Assembly (NCBI GenBank): GCA_900095095.1
Contig: FMBT01000350.1
Location: forward strand, 124,001-188,000
DNA from: Fragilariopsis cylindrus CCMP1102
Lineage: Eukaryota; Bacillariophyta; Bacillariophyceae; Bacillariales; Bacillariaceae
Direction: 5' to 3'
Length of the DNA: 64,000 nt
Part shown: positions 36,621-47,627 of the stretch, one piece after another
Layout: the number at the start of each line of letters is the position of its first letter
Numbering within the stretch: the stretch's first letter is position 1
Notes under the pieces: generated by a model
The model's input: only the letters and a program-made list of their open reading frames with translations
What the model was told of the DNA's origin: nothing
Database searches by the model: none
Made by a program: the position numbers and the translations under genes

Positions 36621-37478
36621 ATGAATTCTACTACTACTGTTACGACTATGAATATATCAAGTCTTCTAATTCTATTAGTCGTAGCATTCGCTACGACTAC
36701 GGTTACATCATTTACAACAACTGTTACACCGATGACGACGTCGAGACCTTGTAATACAAAAATAATTTCTTCGCCATTTTTACCATCATCGACAACCAAA
36801 TATAATCATCATCATGCTAGTCATCTTCGTACTACTACAACAAATGCAGCTGCTGTTAGTGACGGTGAAAATAAAGTAACAGAAAAGATTATTGCACAAT
36901 TGGAAAGAGAGGAAGCAAAGATGAATAAGAAGGCAGAAATTGCAAGAGAACGATTAAATAAAGTTGAACAGACATTGAATCAACTTCAAACGAAGAAATC
37001 AGAATATTTAATGGGATCAAAGTTAGCATCCACACCAGAGGGTGGTAATTTTTCAGAAACAACAGCCCGATCAGCTGTGAAGGCATTAATGTGGCGTGTC
37101 ATTGCTGGTAGTGTTACCTTCATTACATCGTTACGGTTTTCCGGATCAATGAAAACTGCATTGACAATTGTTGGATCAGACTTTCTTTCGAAGGCATTTA
37201 CTATGTTTATTGGTGAACGTTTAATGAACAAGTCAAATGCTGGACGTGAATCTGGTGCCGATGGTGCCGGTCGGTCATTGATGAAGGCGTTGGTATGGAG
37301 ATTGTTTGCAATCTGTAACACATTAACTATGGCAATTTTTATTGCCAAGGATATTACTATGGCATCTAAAATCGCTGGTTCCGATGCTATCTTCAAAACT
37401 GGTCTCATGTTTGTGTATGAACGTGTTTGGGCAAAGATTGAATGGGGAAAGGAATACCAGGTTGACTTCTTTATTTAA
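36621..37478 (+). CDS. DUF2061 membrane protein with two repeats, organelle-targeted
   Basis: Single exon, 285 residues. Leader MNSTTTVTTMNISSLLILLVVAFATT, then a Thr-rich region suggests plastid or secretory targeting. A coiled coil follows (EKIIAQLEREEAKMNKKAEI), then two DUF2061 units: ARSAVKALMWRVIAGSVTF to FTMFIGERLM, and GRSLMKALVWRLFAICNTL to LMFVYERVWAKI. Each unit has the (K-A-L-x-W-R) start and the (E-R-x-W/L-M) end of the family, with two membrane helices. DUF2061 is common in bacteria; the tandem duplication plus coiled coil is the algal form seen here. Biochemical role unknown. Confidence 0.88.
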   Translation: MNSTTTVTTMNISSLLILLVVAFATTTVTSFTTTVTPMTTSRPCNTKIISSPFLPSSTTKYNHHHASHLRTTTTNAAAVSDGENKVTEKIIAQLEREEAKMNKKAEIARERLNKVEQTLNQLQTKKSEYLMGSKLASTPEGGNFSETTARSAVKALMWRVIAGSVTFITSLRFSGSMKTALTIVGSDFLSKAFTMFIGERLMNKSNAGRESGADGAGRSLMKALVWRLFAICNTLTMAIFIAKDITMASKIAGSDAIFKTGLMFVYERVWAKIEWGKEYQVDFFI

Positions 37479-38541
37479 ATCTATTCGAATACATACATCT
37501 TATAAATTTATATAATATACATTATTATTTATTCAATTAAATTATAAGAAGAATCGATTTTTTTAGATGTCTTCTTTACTATTTAGTCTATTAACGCTAC
37601 CAATCGTTGTCTTAGTCATCAATCAAGTAATGTTTAAATAATTTCATAGTCCTCCTCTCTTATGCACCTCTTGTTGCGATTCGAAATTTGCCTTCCCATC
37701 TCTATGATACAAACTCACAGACTTTCCCCCAAATGACCATATTAAATAAACTGAAACTTTTCCTCCCTATTAACCGTACTGAGCACTAACATCTGACACC
37801 TTGTCTATAAAAATCTTACCTATATTGATAGAGTTTCGATTACATTCCCTATTGTCATGTCGATGATGGAAGGATTACATTCCCCATTGTTATGTCGATT
37901 GGAGGATTATTTTTATTAAAATAATTTTTCTGGTAGTAAGGTACGGTAGTTAGCGCGAGTAGCTTTTGTACTGAAAATTTTAAATAGCCTTCCGCCCTAA
38001 AAGTTCGCGCTTACCGTATCAATGGGAAACTCCGCGGACAAAGTTGTCTGTATTATTTTTCCGTTCTTTGTTCTTTCCTTTTTTTTAAGCGTTGTTCATT
38101 GACGTTGTGTGTTTCATAAGGGGGTTGCAATCATTTAAATATTTCGTAAAAATTTGTATTCACGTATGAACGGAAGAAGTAGTTAGTACTAAGTACGCTA
38201 TAAAATACTGTACCAAATAGCGCGCAATAACAAAGAAATTCGCGTCAAAGATATCGAAAATCGAAATGCTGTTGCCCAAATTCTTTTTTGGTACTTGACT
38301 CATCATTAAAACATACTAATCGATATTGAATATGCACTGGTGCAAGCTAGCAAGTGGTAGAGCGTATCACAGCATAAATTGTATCATAATCTTCGGCTTG
38401 AAATTGTTCTAGTATAATTTACAGCTGTATCAAGATTACCTAATTCCGACCAGAGTTTAGCTCCCAGCTACACTGTAGCTAGCTATTGCATCTTCTGAAC
38501 TCTTAACACAACATTAGTTCTTTGGGTTTATTGCCTCACTT
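37479..38541. other. Spacer with short repeat and a 24-residue hydrophobic ORF
   Basis: Holds a 24-codon ORF at 37567-37641 (MSSLLFSLLTLPIVVLVINQ) and an approximate 35-bp direct repeat (37838-37872 and from 37873, both starting GATTACATTCCC). Nothing else supported. Confidence 0.45.
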
Positions 38542-39489
38542 ATGATCCATATTCTGAAAAAGTCGTTGAAGGGTAGGAAGGAAAAAAGAGAATCATCCGC
38601 ATCGTCTACCACTGCAATGTTGATTCATAAATTGAACCTTCCATATTTTCCACAATTCGAACAATTTAACGAAGATATTCGAAAGTTAATTCTTTCTTTT
38701 GTAGCAGAAGCTCCACAGAAGATTGATGAATACCAACAGGGATCACTCGTTGCAACTTTACCTCTTGTGAATAAGGAATTCTCTAACTTTGCAACGCTGG
38801 ATTATTTTTGGGAACCAATATTAAGAAGACAACTTCTCAGTAAAGACCATGGAAATCTATGGAAAGAAGGCTTACGAAGGATCTTGCCTCATGACATAGA
38901 TATGAGTGGCATCAATGACGATACTGGTAACGACAATGACGACAACGAATCATCAAGGACATTAGAGAGGATTGTCCAAACAATTAGTGAACAGTTTGAA
39001 AATGGTCTGACTTATAGAGACATATACAGAAAAGTATTTACAACACATGTATACTTTGACGCACCAGTATTTATGATGCATTGTCATTTAAAAATCGGTG
39101 AAATTTATGGCCTGCATATGTTTGAGCAACGATACCGTATCATGATTCATGATTTGATGAATGAATGTGAGAATCCAATAGAGGCATCCAATGGTGGTAA
39201 GATTCGAATTGGACGAAAGGATGGTGTATTAAATCCACCAGTTTTGATACATGCATGTTCAGGTTCTCGATTGGTTCCGGGAGTAATGGCATGCTTGGTA
39301 CAAGTTGTTTGGGTGAATACCTACCAATTCGGTACAGCTGATGTTCGATTGTTACCAATTGCGTGGGTGCGACTTGATCGACTTTGGATACGACGGAATG
39401 CTAGTAATCTCTACTATGCAAAGGCCTATCGACTGCCCATTAAAAGCAACACTGCCACTACGACCAACACTACTACAACGGCGACGTAA
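38542..39489 (+). CDS. LON N-terminal-type (PUA-like) domain protein with F-box-like N-terminus
   Basis: Single exon, 315 residues. Residues about 38-90 (FNEDIRKLILSFVAEAP, LPLVNKEFSNFA, DYFWEPILRRQL) have the Leu/Trp pattern of an F-box. Residues about 170-300 start with PVFMMHCHLKIGEIYGLHMF and EQRYRIMIHDLM, the P-x-F-x(3)-x-x-P-G-x-x-x-x-L-x-I-F-E-x-R-Y-x-x-M pattern of the LON substrate-binding domain. No protease domain follows. By analogy with cereblon and LONRF-type proteins it could be a substrate adaptor for ubiquitin ligases; this is inference. A Thr-rich tail ends at 39489. Confidence 0.7.
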   Translation: MIHILKKSLKGRKEKRESSASSTTAMLIHKLNLPYFPQFEQFNEDIRKLILSFVAEAPQKIDEYQQGSLVATLPLVNKEFSNFATLDYFWEPILRRQLLSKDHGNLWKEGLRRILPHDIDMSGINDDTGNDNDDNESSRTLERIVQTISEQFENGLTYRDIYRKVFTTHVYFDAPVFMMHCHLKIGEIYGLHMFEQRYRIMIHDLMNECENPIEASNGGKIRIGRKDGVLNPPVLIHACSGSRLVPGVMACLVQVVWVNTYQFGTADVRLLPIAWVRLDRLWIRRNASNLYYAKAYRLPIKSNTATTTNTTTTAT

Positions 39490-40091
39490 AAATACGAACA
39501 TGGAAATTGAAACCCATCTCTATCTCTCTCTCACAGACACACACACTAATCCACTACACAATATATAAATCATATACCATGAGCACGGATATATACGGCA
39601 ATTACTATGTACGATAAAACAAAAAGAATTGTACCAGCAAAATGTTCTCCTATTTTCTATTTTTACTTAAAACAAGTATACTATTTGATTCTTCATCGTC
39701 GTACTCTAAGAAACAGTTCGTCAATGAGATCAATTGACGACTCAATTAAAGAAGGTGACTGTGAACATCGATTCTATTCCAGTAGTAAAATGCCGACCAT
39801 TTCAAATACCAGCGTAGCGTAGCTCCATGATAGAAGCAATGGATGAGCTTCTATCGTAGCTAATTATTGGATCTAATATTTAGTAGATCGATGACTCAAC
39901 CAGTCCCCTTTGTCCACGAAATTTATTTTTTCGTTTAATGGGGAAAGAAATGAAAAATTACTACTGTAGCCGTAACTAGCCTAGCAGTGTTGTCCCGTTG
40001 CTGATTGTCCATATTCAAGTATAGGAGAGCTGAAATAGATACCTGTTGGATTCGATGTCCGGTTTGATGTTATCTGATTCGACGGAACGAG
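39490..40091. other. Spacer between convergent genes
   Basis: A 71-codon ORF at 39607-39822 has no recognisable features and I do not call it. Otherwise AT-rich. Confidence 0.4.
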
Positions 40092-41123
40092 TTACCGTTT
40101 GATTCTATCGGTATCGGACAACGTATATGATGATGATGATGATGATGACGATGGTAACAAGCTATCGAACCATCTACCGAGTGCAATAGCATCCATCGCC
40201 ACAGCGAAGTAGCATGGTCCTGTGATAGTCGATATTGCCAAATCATGATAATTACTAGTTCCGAATATAATCTGAGGTAGTTGTTCTGGTAGTTGTTGTA
40301 GGATATTGTTGATATTGATATTTTGTAGTGGGAAATAATTAGCAGCTTCATCTAAATAAGTCCAAACACCATGACCAACAAATGGTAATTCAGAAATAGG
40401 ACCACCAATTGCCGTAAGCGTAGCTACCAGTAACGCAATGATCGATCCATCTAACACAGCCCATTGGATGGTCGCTGCCATTAACATAACCAACAACGAA
40501 GCTTCCGAATGAGTATGTATATTCAAATATGATAACAACATACTAGTAGTAGCAGTAGTAGTATCATTATCCACAAATAATATATCATGATGCGTTTCAA
40601 GATATTCAGATAGCTTTATTATTATTGCCGTTGTGGTTACAGCAAGAATCGCCCGAGTTTGAAGTTGCTTTTGTTTCTGCTGTTGCCAAGTGGAAGAATA
40701 TGATGGTGATGACGATGACGATGTATCGATTGTATCGATTGTGTCGTCTGGAGTAGTGGCCCTCGATTTTGAATTTCTTTGCTCGTTTTTGAGTTTTACT
40801 TGCAGTAAAATCGATTCTACTATTCGTGGTAATACTCCACCGAGAATTAAATACGCAATGCCTAGAAGTGGAGGCACGGTCCAACTTGAACAAAAAAAGA
40901 AGGGGTAATAATGATAATCAATAATGCTGGGGTTGTTGTCAACACCAAATGATAATAATGGCGCCACCGGTGATGCTGGTCCTGTTATTGTTGGCCATTG
41001 TACGGAGATTGGTAGGATATCATACCGGAGTAAACATTGGTTATGAAGTGAATCCACAATTGGTCCAACAATAAAGCCTGTCGAGAACAATTTAGTTGCC
41101 GTCGATGTGCTCAGTGTTCTCAT
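40092..41123 (-). CDS. Multi-pass membrane protein, possibly INSIG-like
   Basis: Single exon, 343 residues. Hydrophobic segments: STATKLFSTGFIVGPIVDSL, WTVPPLLGIAYLILGGVL, AILAVTTTAIIIKLSEYL, ASLLVMLMAATIQWAVLDGS and IIALLVATLTAIGGPISELP. Near the end is TITGPCYFAVAMDAIALGRW. The number and order of helices and a Trp-Asp/Arg-Ser-like pair after helix 4 recall INSIG proteins of the ER that regulate sterol synthesis, but key residues are not clear enough for a firm call. Ser/Thr-rich insert (about residues 130-150) and a Ser run near the C-terminus. Confidence 0.5.
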   Translation of the reverse strand: MRTLSTSTATKLFSTGFIVGPIVDSLHNQCLLRYDILPISVQWPTITGPASPVAPLLSFGVDNNPSIIDYHYYPFFFCSSWTVPPLLGIAYLILGGVLPRIVESILLQVKLKNEQRNSKSRATTPDDTIDTIDTSSSSSPSYSSTWQQQKQKQLQTRAILAVTTTAIIIKLSEYLETHHDILFVDNDTTTATTSMLLSYLNIHTHSEASLLVMLMAATIQWAVLDGSIIALLVATLTAIGGPISELPFVGHGVWTYLDEAANYFPLQNININNILQQLPEQLPQIIFGTSNYHDLAISTITGPCYFAVAMDAIALGRWFDSLLPSSSSSSSSYTLSDTDRIKR

Positions 41124-41466
41124 TGTGGTTTTTACTCTCTAAACTTGTACTTGCAGTTGTACTTGTACGGTAACTTCTCCAATCGAATCTCAACCCACAA
41201 GTAGAATTAGAGGGGGCAATTTTTGACGGAATAGTTTTCAACAGTTGTAGATTGCAGATGAGTCAAACTGACTGTTTGGCTTTAAAGTGATGATTTTGAA
41301 CAAGGAATAAAGCGACCAGTACTAGCACTTAATATATATTATAATCGATCGGGAGTTCCTCGTACTTCGTCTAATCGATTCCGACTTAAACCCCTTGAAG
41401 AGATTCTGTTGGTCTGTTTTTAAAAAGATTTCCACGACTGATAATCGTTCGGTTGAAGGACGCACA
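41124..41466. other. Divergent spacer
   Basis: No supported gene. The frame of the next gene extends upstream to 41395 through a TTG but no ATG. Confidence 0.4.
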
Positions 41467-42210
41467 ATGTGTGCCTGTCAAAGAATAATAACACACAGCA
41501 AGTTTCGAAAATATAACGAATATTCATGTTGTGGTCCTACTATGTACAATCTCCGCCCTGATGTTACTCTTATTCATTCAAAACATAACAGCAGGCGAAA
41601 TAAACGCCCAAACCGAACGTTCCGATCAGCCATCATGCACAGCGCAGGCGGTTGCAAGGCCAAGGGCGCAACACGCAGACGAGCTCTCGAGGCATCTGTC
41701 AAAGTCAAGATCTGCGACATTCTGTTCACCCAAGACACAGGATTTAGTACGTTCACCGACAAACGCTGGCTCGCCCAGACAATGTACGAGATTGCCAAAA
41801 CGAAGCTCAATCCACAAGACTTACCCCTTCTCCGTGTATGCCGTTCCGAAGACGGTCGCCTCTGGTCGCTCGACAATCGTCGCCTCTACGTGTTGCGTGA
41901 ATGCAAGGTTCGTTCCATTCTTGTCGAACTAATCGACCACACAAACGAGTGTTTGGAATACACATGCAAGCGGTTCGGCATGATCAATGGGTCAACGAGT
42001 GAGGGAAAAGTGCTCGTTATTAAACAAGGAACGCAGTGTGGAGGTAAGCAAGGGAAAATGAGTGTCAGCGCCCTCATGCCGTGCCTAGATTGTGGTCAAA
42101 CTGCGTTCGTGCGCTTCCAACGGTTACAATTCGTGAAATATAACAAAAAGGCAGTTCTAGACGATTGTGCGACATGCGAGCAGCTTGTGGGCTGGTGCAA
42201 GAAGCTGTGA
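41467..42210 (+). CDS. ParB/sulfiredoxin-fold-like protein with C-terminal Cys pairs, GC-rich
   Basis: Starts at ATG 41467 (MCACQRIITHSKFRKYNEYS); another ATG at 41541 is also possible. About 247 residues. Core: ILFTQDTGFSTF, then DKRWLAQTMYEI, LPLLRVCRSEDGRLWSLDNR and RLYVLRECK. The pattern F-S/T-Q-D-x, then P-x-(I/L)-R-V, then S/T-L-D-N-R-R-L is one I recognise from ParB-like nuclease-fold proteins that occur in bacterial polymorphic toxins and scattered eukaryotic lineages. The C-terminal CLDCGQ...CATCEQLVGWC adds possible zinc-binding Cys pairs. Base composition is visibly richer in G+C than its neighbours and the codons differ, which fits recent acquisition or a mobile origin. Function is not known. 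Confidence 0.55.
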   Translation: MCACQRIITHSKFRKYNEYSCCGPTMYNLRPDVTLIHSKHNSRRNKRPNRTFRSAIMHSAGGCKAKGATRRRALEASVKVKICDILFTQDTGFSTFTDKRWLAQTMYEIAKTKLNPQDLPLLRVCRSEDGRLWSLDNRRLYVLRECKVRSILVELIDHTNECLEYTCKRFGMINGSTSEGKVLVIKQGTQCGGKQGKMSVSALMPCLDCGQTAFVRFQRLQFVKYNKKAVLDDCATCEQLVGWCKKL

Positions 42211-43429
42211 AATGCAGTACCTTCATTTTTATTTGAGATTGTATTCTTACAAGATCAACAACTTCCAGAATAAAGAAAAGATTTTGGGTGACGAACGATG
42301 GCGTTCTACTTCTGGATTTTCGTCATGTCGAGACACTATGCCGTACAGTACTTATGCGATTTAAGTTTGTTCTGCCGTCTATATCATTCCCACCTTTGTG
42401 GCGCAATCTAGAAATGCGCATGATTCGCAGGACCTTAGTACCTATGCAAAAGTCTAAGGGTTTAAAAATATGGTCCGTCTATCTCGGTTGAACATGGTGT
42501 GAATGTAGGCAAAACCTTCTGCAAAGGTAACACCACTCACGAGCAATTCAGTAGTGCAACTAGAACAAAGAAACCCGGCGAAATGCCATTACCTTTCCCA
42601 CCTAGACTGCGCGTCTGTTACATATAGTTTTAATCCTTTCCTTCGCCGAGTCTAGCGTTCGATGTTGCTGTCAAATCGTCTCGATTTCATGACTGCTGCG
42701 CCAGGCCACGATCATCAAACTCGGGACGCACAAAAATGAACTTGTGCAGCTCACAAAGTAGGCGCCAGTTTTGACACAACCTGAAGATTTGCCCACCCTG
42801 GGTAATGTTAACTTACTTACTTACTTGATTGCTGTCGTAATATCAAATAATTAATTCTAAACCATTGAATTATTACTACCACCGTACTTAGTATATATCG
42901 ACGTAATAAGTTAGCTATTACAGTATTAACGTTATTATGATTTTTTATTTTTTTTCAAGCGCGTCATTTTTGTCCATCACTGAATTGATTGATTCATTCA
43001 TTCGACTTCATTTTTTGATAAATTCACATTACCGGTATTCTAAAACTGATTATCTAGGCTCCTAACTTTTTGGCTCGATTTTTATTTATCGACTATTGAT
43101 TCGTATTTCAAGGGAGTACCATAAGTAGAAGGCCCCATCACATTGAGATAAAAGGAATATTATATAATATTTATTGGAATGTTACTTACTTAAGTAGTGC
43201 GGACCAATTATATTAAGTAAATTTTTAGTGTCAAACACTGCACAGGACAGCAGTGGTTCATCGATTTCCGAATTTGAAATTGTTTTATTCTTTTTCTTGT
43301 GGCGGACACAGTAGTCCTAATACTACTTCGTTACTAATTAGATGCGCTGTTCTGATTGTATCCATACACTTTGTCGTTGAAGCATTGAAGCTAAAGCACA
43401 GTACAAGTACAAGTACAAGTACTGCAGCT
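42211..43429. other. Long spacer upstream of the P450 gene
   Basis: The first 550 bp keep the raised GC of the preceding gene (to about 42800), then the AT-rich background returns after a short CTTA run. No ORF with coding character. A GTACAA run lies just before the P450 ATG (about 43400-43421). Confidence 0.45.
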
Positions 43430-45387
43430 ATGAATGATCCAATATACTACTACGTATTTACAAGTATTGTTCTGTATTATGTCGTCAAGGTTTCACGCGC
43501 GTATATCAAATGGTGGTGTTCACCTTTATGGAGTTTGCCTGGGCCTCGCGATGGGTCGTGGTTAACAGGTAAGTTTAGTTGAGATAAGAGGAAAGGAGAC
43601 GAGGCGAGACGAGATATAAGATAAGATATGATAAAACATATAAATAATCTGTTTCCAAATTTTTTTCTTACAATATTTCTATCTTTCTTTGAATTGTTAA
43701 TGTTGCGCATCGTACAATCGTACATCGTTTAGGACAATTTATCCAGATATTAAAAGCGCCATTTCTGGAGCCACATAAACGATGGTGGAAGGAGGCTAGT
43801 GTTGATACACCATTAATACATTATTGTCTACCATTTGGGAAACATAGTATTATGGTATTAGATGCTGATATAGTAAAAGAAATTTTATTTGCACGGTATG
43901 GAAAAAATCCACAATATATTAAAAAATTGCACGGATTAATTCCATTGATTGGAAAAGGATTACTTACATTGGAGGGACAAGATTGGCAACGTCATCGTCG
44001 AATTATTCATCCATCCTTTCAACCGAATTTAATTCGTGAATCATTGGCGGAGGTTGTACCAAAACTTGTTACAAAATTTATCACCTATTGGAAAAAATGT
44101 GCAGATGGAAAACGAGAAATTGATGTTTGTTCTCATCTATCGAATCTTACATTGGATATCATAGGTGATGCAGCTTTTTCGCATGATTTTCACGCACTTG
44201 ATTCAATAAAAAAGTGGGCTAACGCTATTAAAAATACTGATATTAATTGTCATAATCATGATAGGACTAATGGTGGTGGTGAAAGTAAAACAAGTAGCAG
44301 CAACATCGACGACGACGAACTTGTTCCTGTTAGTGACAAAATTACTTTATCTATGCAATCTATCTTCAACAATTCGGTTAGACGGATTATTTTAATGATA
44401 TTAAATCTTTCTATACTTGATTATCGTACCAAGAATTCCGGTAGATTATTGGATGAAGCCGTAGATGAAGTTATAACAGAAGCACGAAGGAAACTTGAAA
44501 TAAACAGAATTGCAGCAAAGAACGAATCGCTGATCAATAGTAGTAATGGTACGTCATCGTCCACAAAATTATCAACAACACAAGCAACAAATCCACGTGA
44601 ATGTGGTCGACTTTCATTACTGCAAAGATTACTTGATGCTGAGGATTCTTCTCACGATAATAATAATAAATCTGCAAGGAAAAGTCTTGACGATCATGAA
44701 CTTCGTGATGAAGTAAAAACGTTTCTTACAGCGGGTCACGAAACAACGTCGACGTGGTGTTACTGGGCTATATTCGCACTGTGTAAATACCCAGATATTC
44801 AAGAAAAAGTATGTCAAGATATTATGGAACATTGTTGTCCTTCTTCTTCATCATCATCATCTTCTTCTACTTCTGAGGGCATTAACAACATTATTACAAT
44901 AGAAATGATTGAGAAAATGAAGTACTTTAATGCATTTATGAAAGAAGTTCTACGTTTATACCCACCTGCAGGGATGATTTTACGTTCTACAGTAAAAGAT
45001 GAAAAAATTAAGAAAAATGGTATGATTATTCCTGCAGAAACAAAAATATTGATTCCTATTCATCTTCTTCATAGACATCCACTTTATTGGAAAGATCCTG
45101 AATTGTTCAGTCCCGAACGTTGGCTCAGTGATAACGGTAACGGTACAAGTGAAGTTCATAATCCCTCCAATCATAAATATGCATATATGCCATTTTCAAA
45201 TGGTCCAAGAAATTGTATTGGATATTACTTTGCTGAAATGGAGGCAAAATTATTAATGGTGCCATTGATAAAACAATTTGTATTTCGTTTACCCCGTTCT
45301 CTTATTAATACTGAATTCACTTTTACAACATTTATTACAATGAAAGCTAAACCTGATTTCAAGATATGTATCCAATCTCGATCTTGA
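43430..45387 (+). CDS. Cytochrome P450 monooxygenase (CYP4-like)
   Basis: ER-anchored heme-thiolate monooxygenase. Exons 43430-43568 and 43733-45387 join in phase (G split) to about 597 residues. Start chosen at ATG 43430 because the frame upstream opens only with GTG; it is followed by an anchor helix (YVFTSIVLYYVVKV) and the Pro-rich hinge LWSLPGPRDG. Motifs: helix C WQRHRRIIHPSF, helix I AGHETTSTW (44731 on), ExxR in KEVLRLYPP, heme loop FSNGPRNCIG (45193-45222) with the Cys ligand. Low-complexity Ser and Asn inserts lie in the F-G and J-region loops. The substrate cannot be predicted; fatty acids or carotenoid-like lipids are typical of this clan. Confidence 0.93.
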
Positions 45388-45624
45388 ATTATAACATAGA
45401 TAAATAATAGATAATATCCTAATAAATAAATAAAGCAAGTAAACTAGCACTTTGTATTGAATAATGGATCTAGTTTTATTTTAGAAGTATATAATATTTT
45501 AGACAGCGATACCTATATTCAATCCCAATAAAAAAATAAGTAGACTTTATCTTTACGTTGCTACTAGTATTATTCAACTCCGACCTCTTCTTTTGAATAG
45601 CTCATCGGCACTCGTCGGTCGTTA

Positions 45625-46662
45625 CTAGCCGAACACCAGTAGCATCCACGCTGTCGTTGAAATGATACCAATACTACTACCCTGAGGAAGCGCATCGGCT
45701 GAAGAAGGAGCTGAAGAAGGAGCGTCAGAGCTCATAGTAGGAACTGCAGTTTCTTTTGGTTTGTTGGCCTCGGCCGTTACCATCGCTAAAGTGTTGGACA
45801 CGATACAATCCATGTAGGCGCCGACGACATTTTCTGGCTGCTCCAAAAGGTCCCGGGAGATTAGCTGGCGACACTCATCCACAAAGTCTGGATCCAGAGT
45901 CGACTCGATCTTTCGTCTGTTCTCTTCTTGTTTTAGAGCAGCTTCCCACAACAAATCTCTTTCATGACGCACATTGGACTTCTTGGCGGGGCAAGTAAAG
46001 GTGCACGCGTATCCCGATGCCCAATTGTAGAAACAGTCAAATATATTGACCATTTCCGCGTGGCAGACTGGACAGCAATTGATGGCGTCACAGGCCAAAT
46101 CGACGATTTCGATTTGAACAGCATCGCAAGTAGGAAAAATAGGAAAGAGACATGGGACTGGATCATTGAATAATTCGACAATAGTACAAGCATCTGGTTT
46201 CTCGAGAGGAGGAAAGACGACCTCCTCGGCTTCACTTTCTTCCTTGGCAAGGCATGATCCGTAACATTCGGGCGTCGCCATGCACTCGACAAAGGGATCC
46301 ACAACTGTGTCGAGGCATGGGGGGAGGCAGTTGTCAAAGCATTGAATGATGGGATTCACGCAATCGGTACAACCACAGGCTTCAAAGTCGACTTCTGCTT
46401 CGGTTCCGATACCACACGTTGTAAGATCGCATGCAGGCGTGTCGAATCCACACTGCACAGTCTTGGGTAGCTCTTTAGTTAGGCAATAGATGCAATCTTG
46501 TAACTACAAAGATGCAAAGAAAAAGAGGTGAGATCAGTATCTCTGTTCGCAAAGAACAGGAGGGGCGGTATCAAGATATCTTTCTTTACTTACGGTGTTT
46601 CCTTTCGCGGCATGGGGTAGAAGTAGAAGAAGGAGAGGCGGAGCCACAAGCCAAGAAAACAT
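45625..46662 (-). CDS. Secreted Cys-rich protein with probable GPI anchor
   Basis: Exons 46662-46594 (MFSWLVAPPLLLLLLPHAA, a signal peptide) and 46503-45625 join in phase 0 to 315 residues. The mature part is dense in cysteine with C-x2-C and C-x3-C spacings (CGCTDCVNPIIQC, CLPPCLD, CYGSC, CCPVCHAEM). The end is Ser/Pro/Ala-rich, then a short hydrophobic tail IGIISTTAWMLLVFG, like a GPI-anchor signal. An arginine/glutamate helix lies between (HERDLLWEAALKQEENRR). No family recognised. GC is higher than neighbours. Likely a cell-surface protein. Confidence 0.75.
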
Positions 46663-47627
46663 GATGATGGGAATTGTATTCAAAGTATTTGATTATATGG
46701 TCAGCTTGCGAACTGTTAGTTACAGTACCGGTAGGTTTGTTTGATTGATGCCCCTGAAAAATTCAAAAGATAATCTTACCACAATCTTACACAGCTTCCG
46801 AATGTGAATCGCGTGAAGCCTCGAGCAGCTCGCGGATCCGGATTTTCTCGGCCGGCGAAATGATGTGGTTGAACTTTTTGAGAAGAATTCAGATCAGAAA
46901 TAAAGTAGAATGGCCCTTTTCTTGACAACCCCTATTTTTTAGGATGATGTCAGACAACTATTTTACTTCAAGTATTCGTGGATACACCAATTGTAATCTC
47001 ACGATCTCCTTCAAAGTGTCAAACAAACGATTTTGGGAAAGCATAAGTAAGTTAGAGGCGTATGACCTGAAAATAAGGTTATGGTTAGTAAACTTACCTC
47101 CAATTGCAAAAAATAAGCGGGCCTGACATATATCCACCAGCCTGAAGGTCAGTATAAAGTTTCTCCTCCAAGAAATGGTTGCAAATGCTTCGCTCACTCC
47201 CCTCTTCGTCGAATTATGGTAATTACTAACTACAGAGGCTTCACAAAGACTCATAACCAATAGCAACTTGTAACTAACATGACAGCCTACTTGCTTACGC
47301 TGGTAGTCTACTTACTTACGTCGGAAACCCCAATAAATCTACAATTTGGCTATGTATAGTACTGTAGCCTACTCCGTAGTAGTATTCTATAAAAGGTATA
47401 ATATAGTAACTACCAGTGGCAAATCTGGCTCTAGTAGTAGTATTTATAATTGAATGCCTATGAGTAGTATTTAGCTAAACTAGCCAATTGTGAAAACAAA
47501 TTATTATCCAGAGACTCTAGTTAGAATGCATACTAGGCCCGTAGCTCGGCTATATCAAGGTGAGCGGCTATATGTGTTGGCTACCTCATCAAACATAGGC
47601 ATCACACATATAATGAAAACAACAGTC
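46663..47627. other. Long spacer
   Basis: No supported gene. ORFs at about 46944-47266 on both strands mirror each other and lack coding bias. Confidence 0.4.

Noticed and set aside
38338-38415. tRNA-like stretch (agtggtagagcg followed later by ggcttgaaatt)
   Set aside because: The A-box and B-box resemblance is partial and the acceptor and D stems do not pair, so no tRNA is called.
39607-39822. 71-residue ORF after the LON-like gene
   Set aside because: No motif, weak composition, probably 3' UTR sequence.
43253-43429. N-terminal extension of the P450
   Set aside because: It opens only with GTG; the ATG at 43430 directly precedes the membrane anchor.
46944-47266. ORFs of 60 and 102 residues on opposite strands
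   Set aside because: They overlap each other, have no recognisable domain and lie in a spacer.
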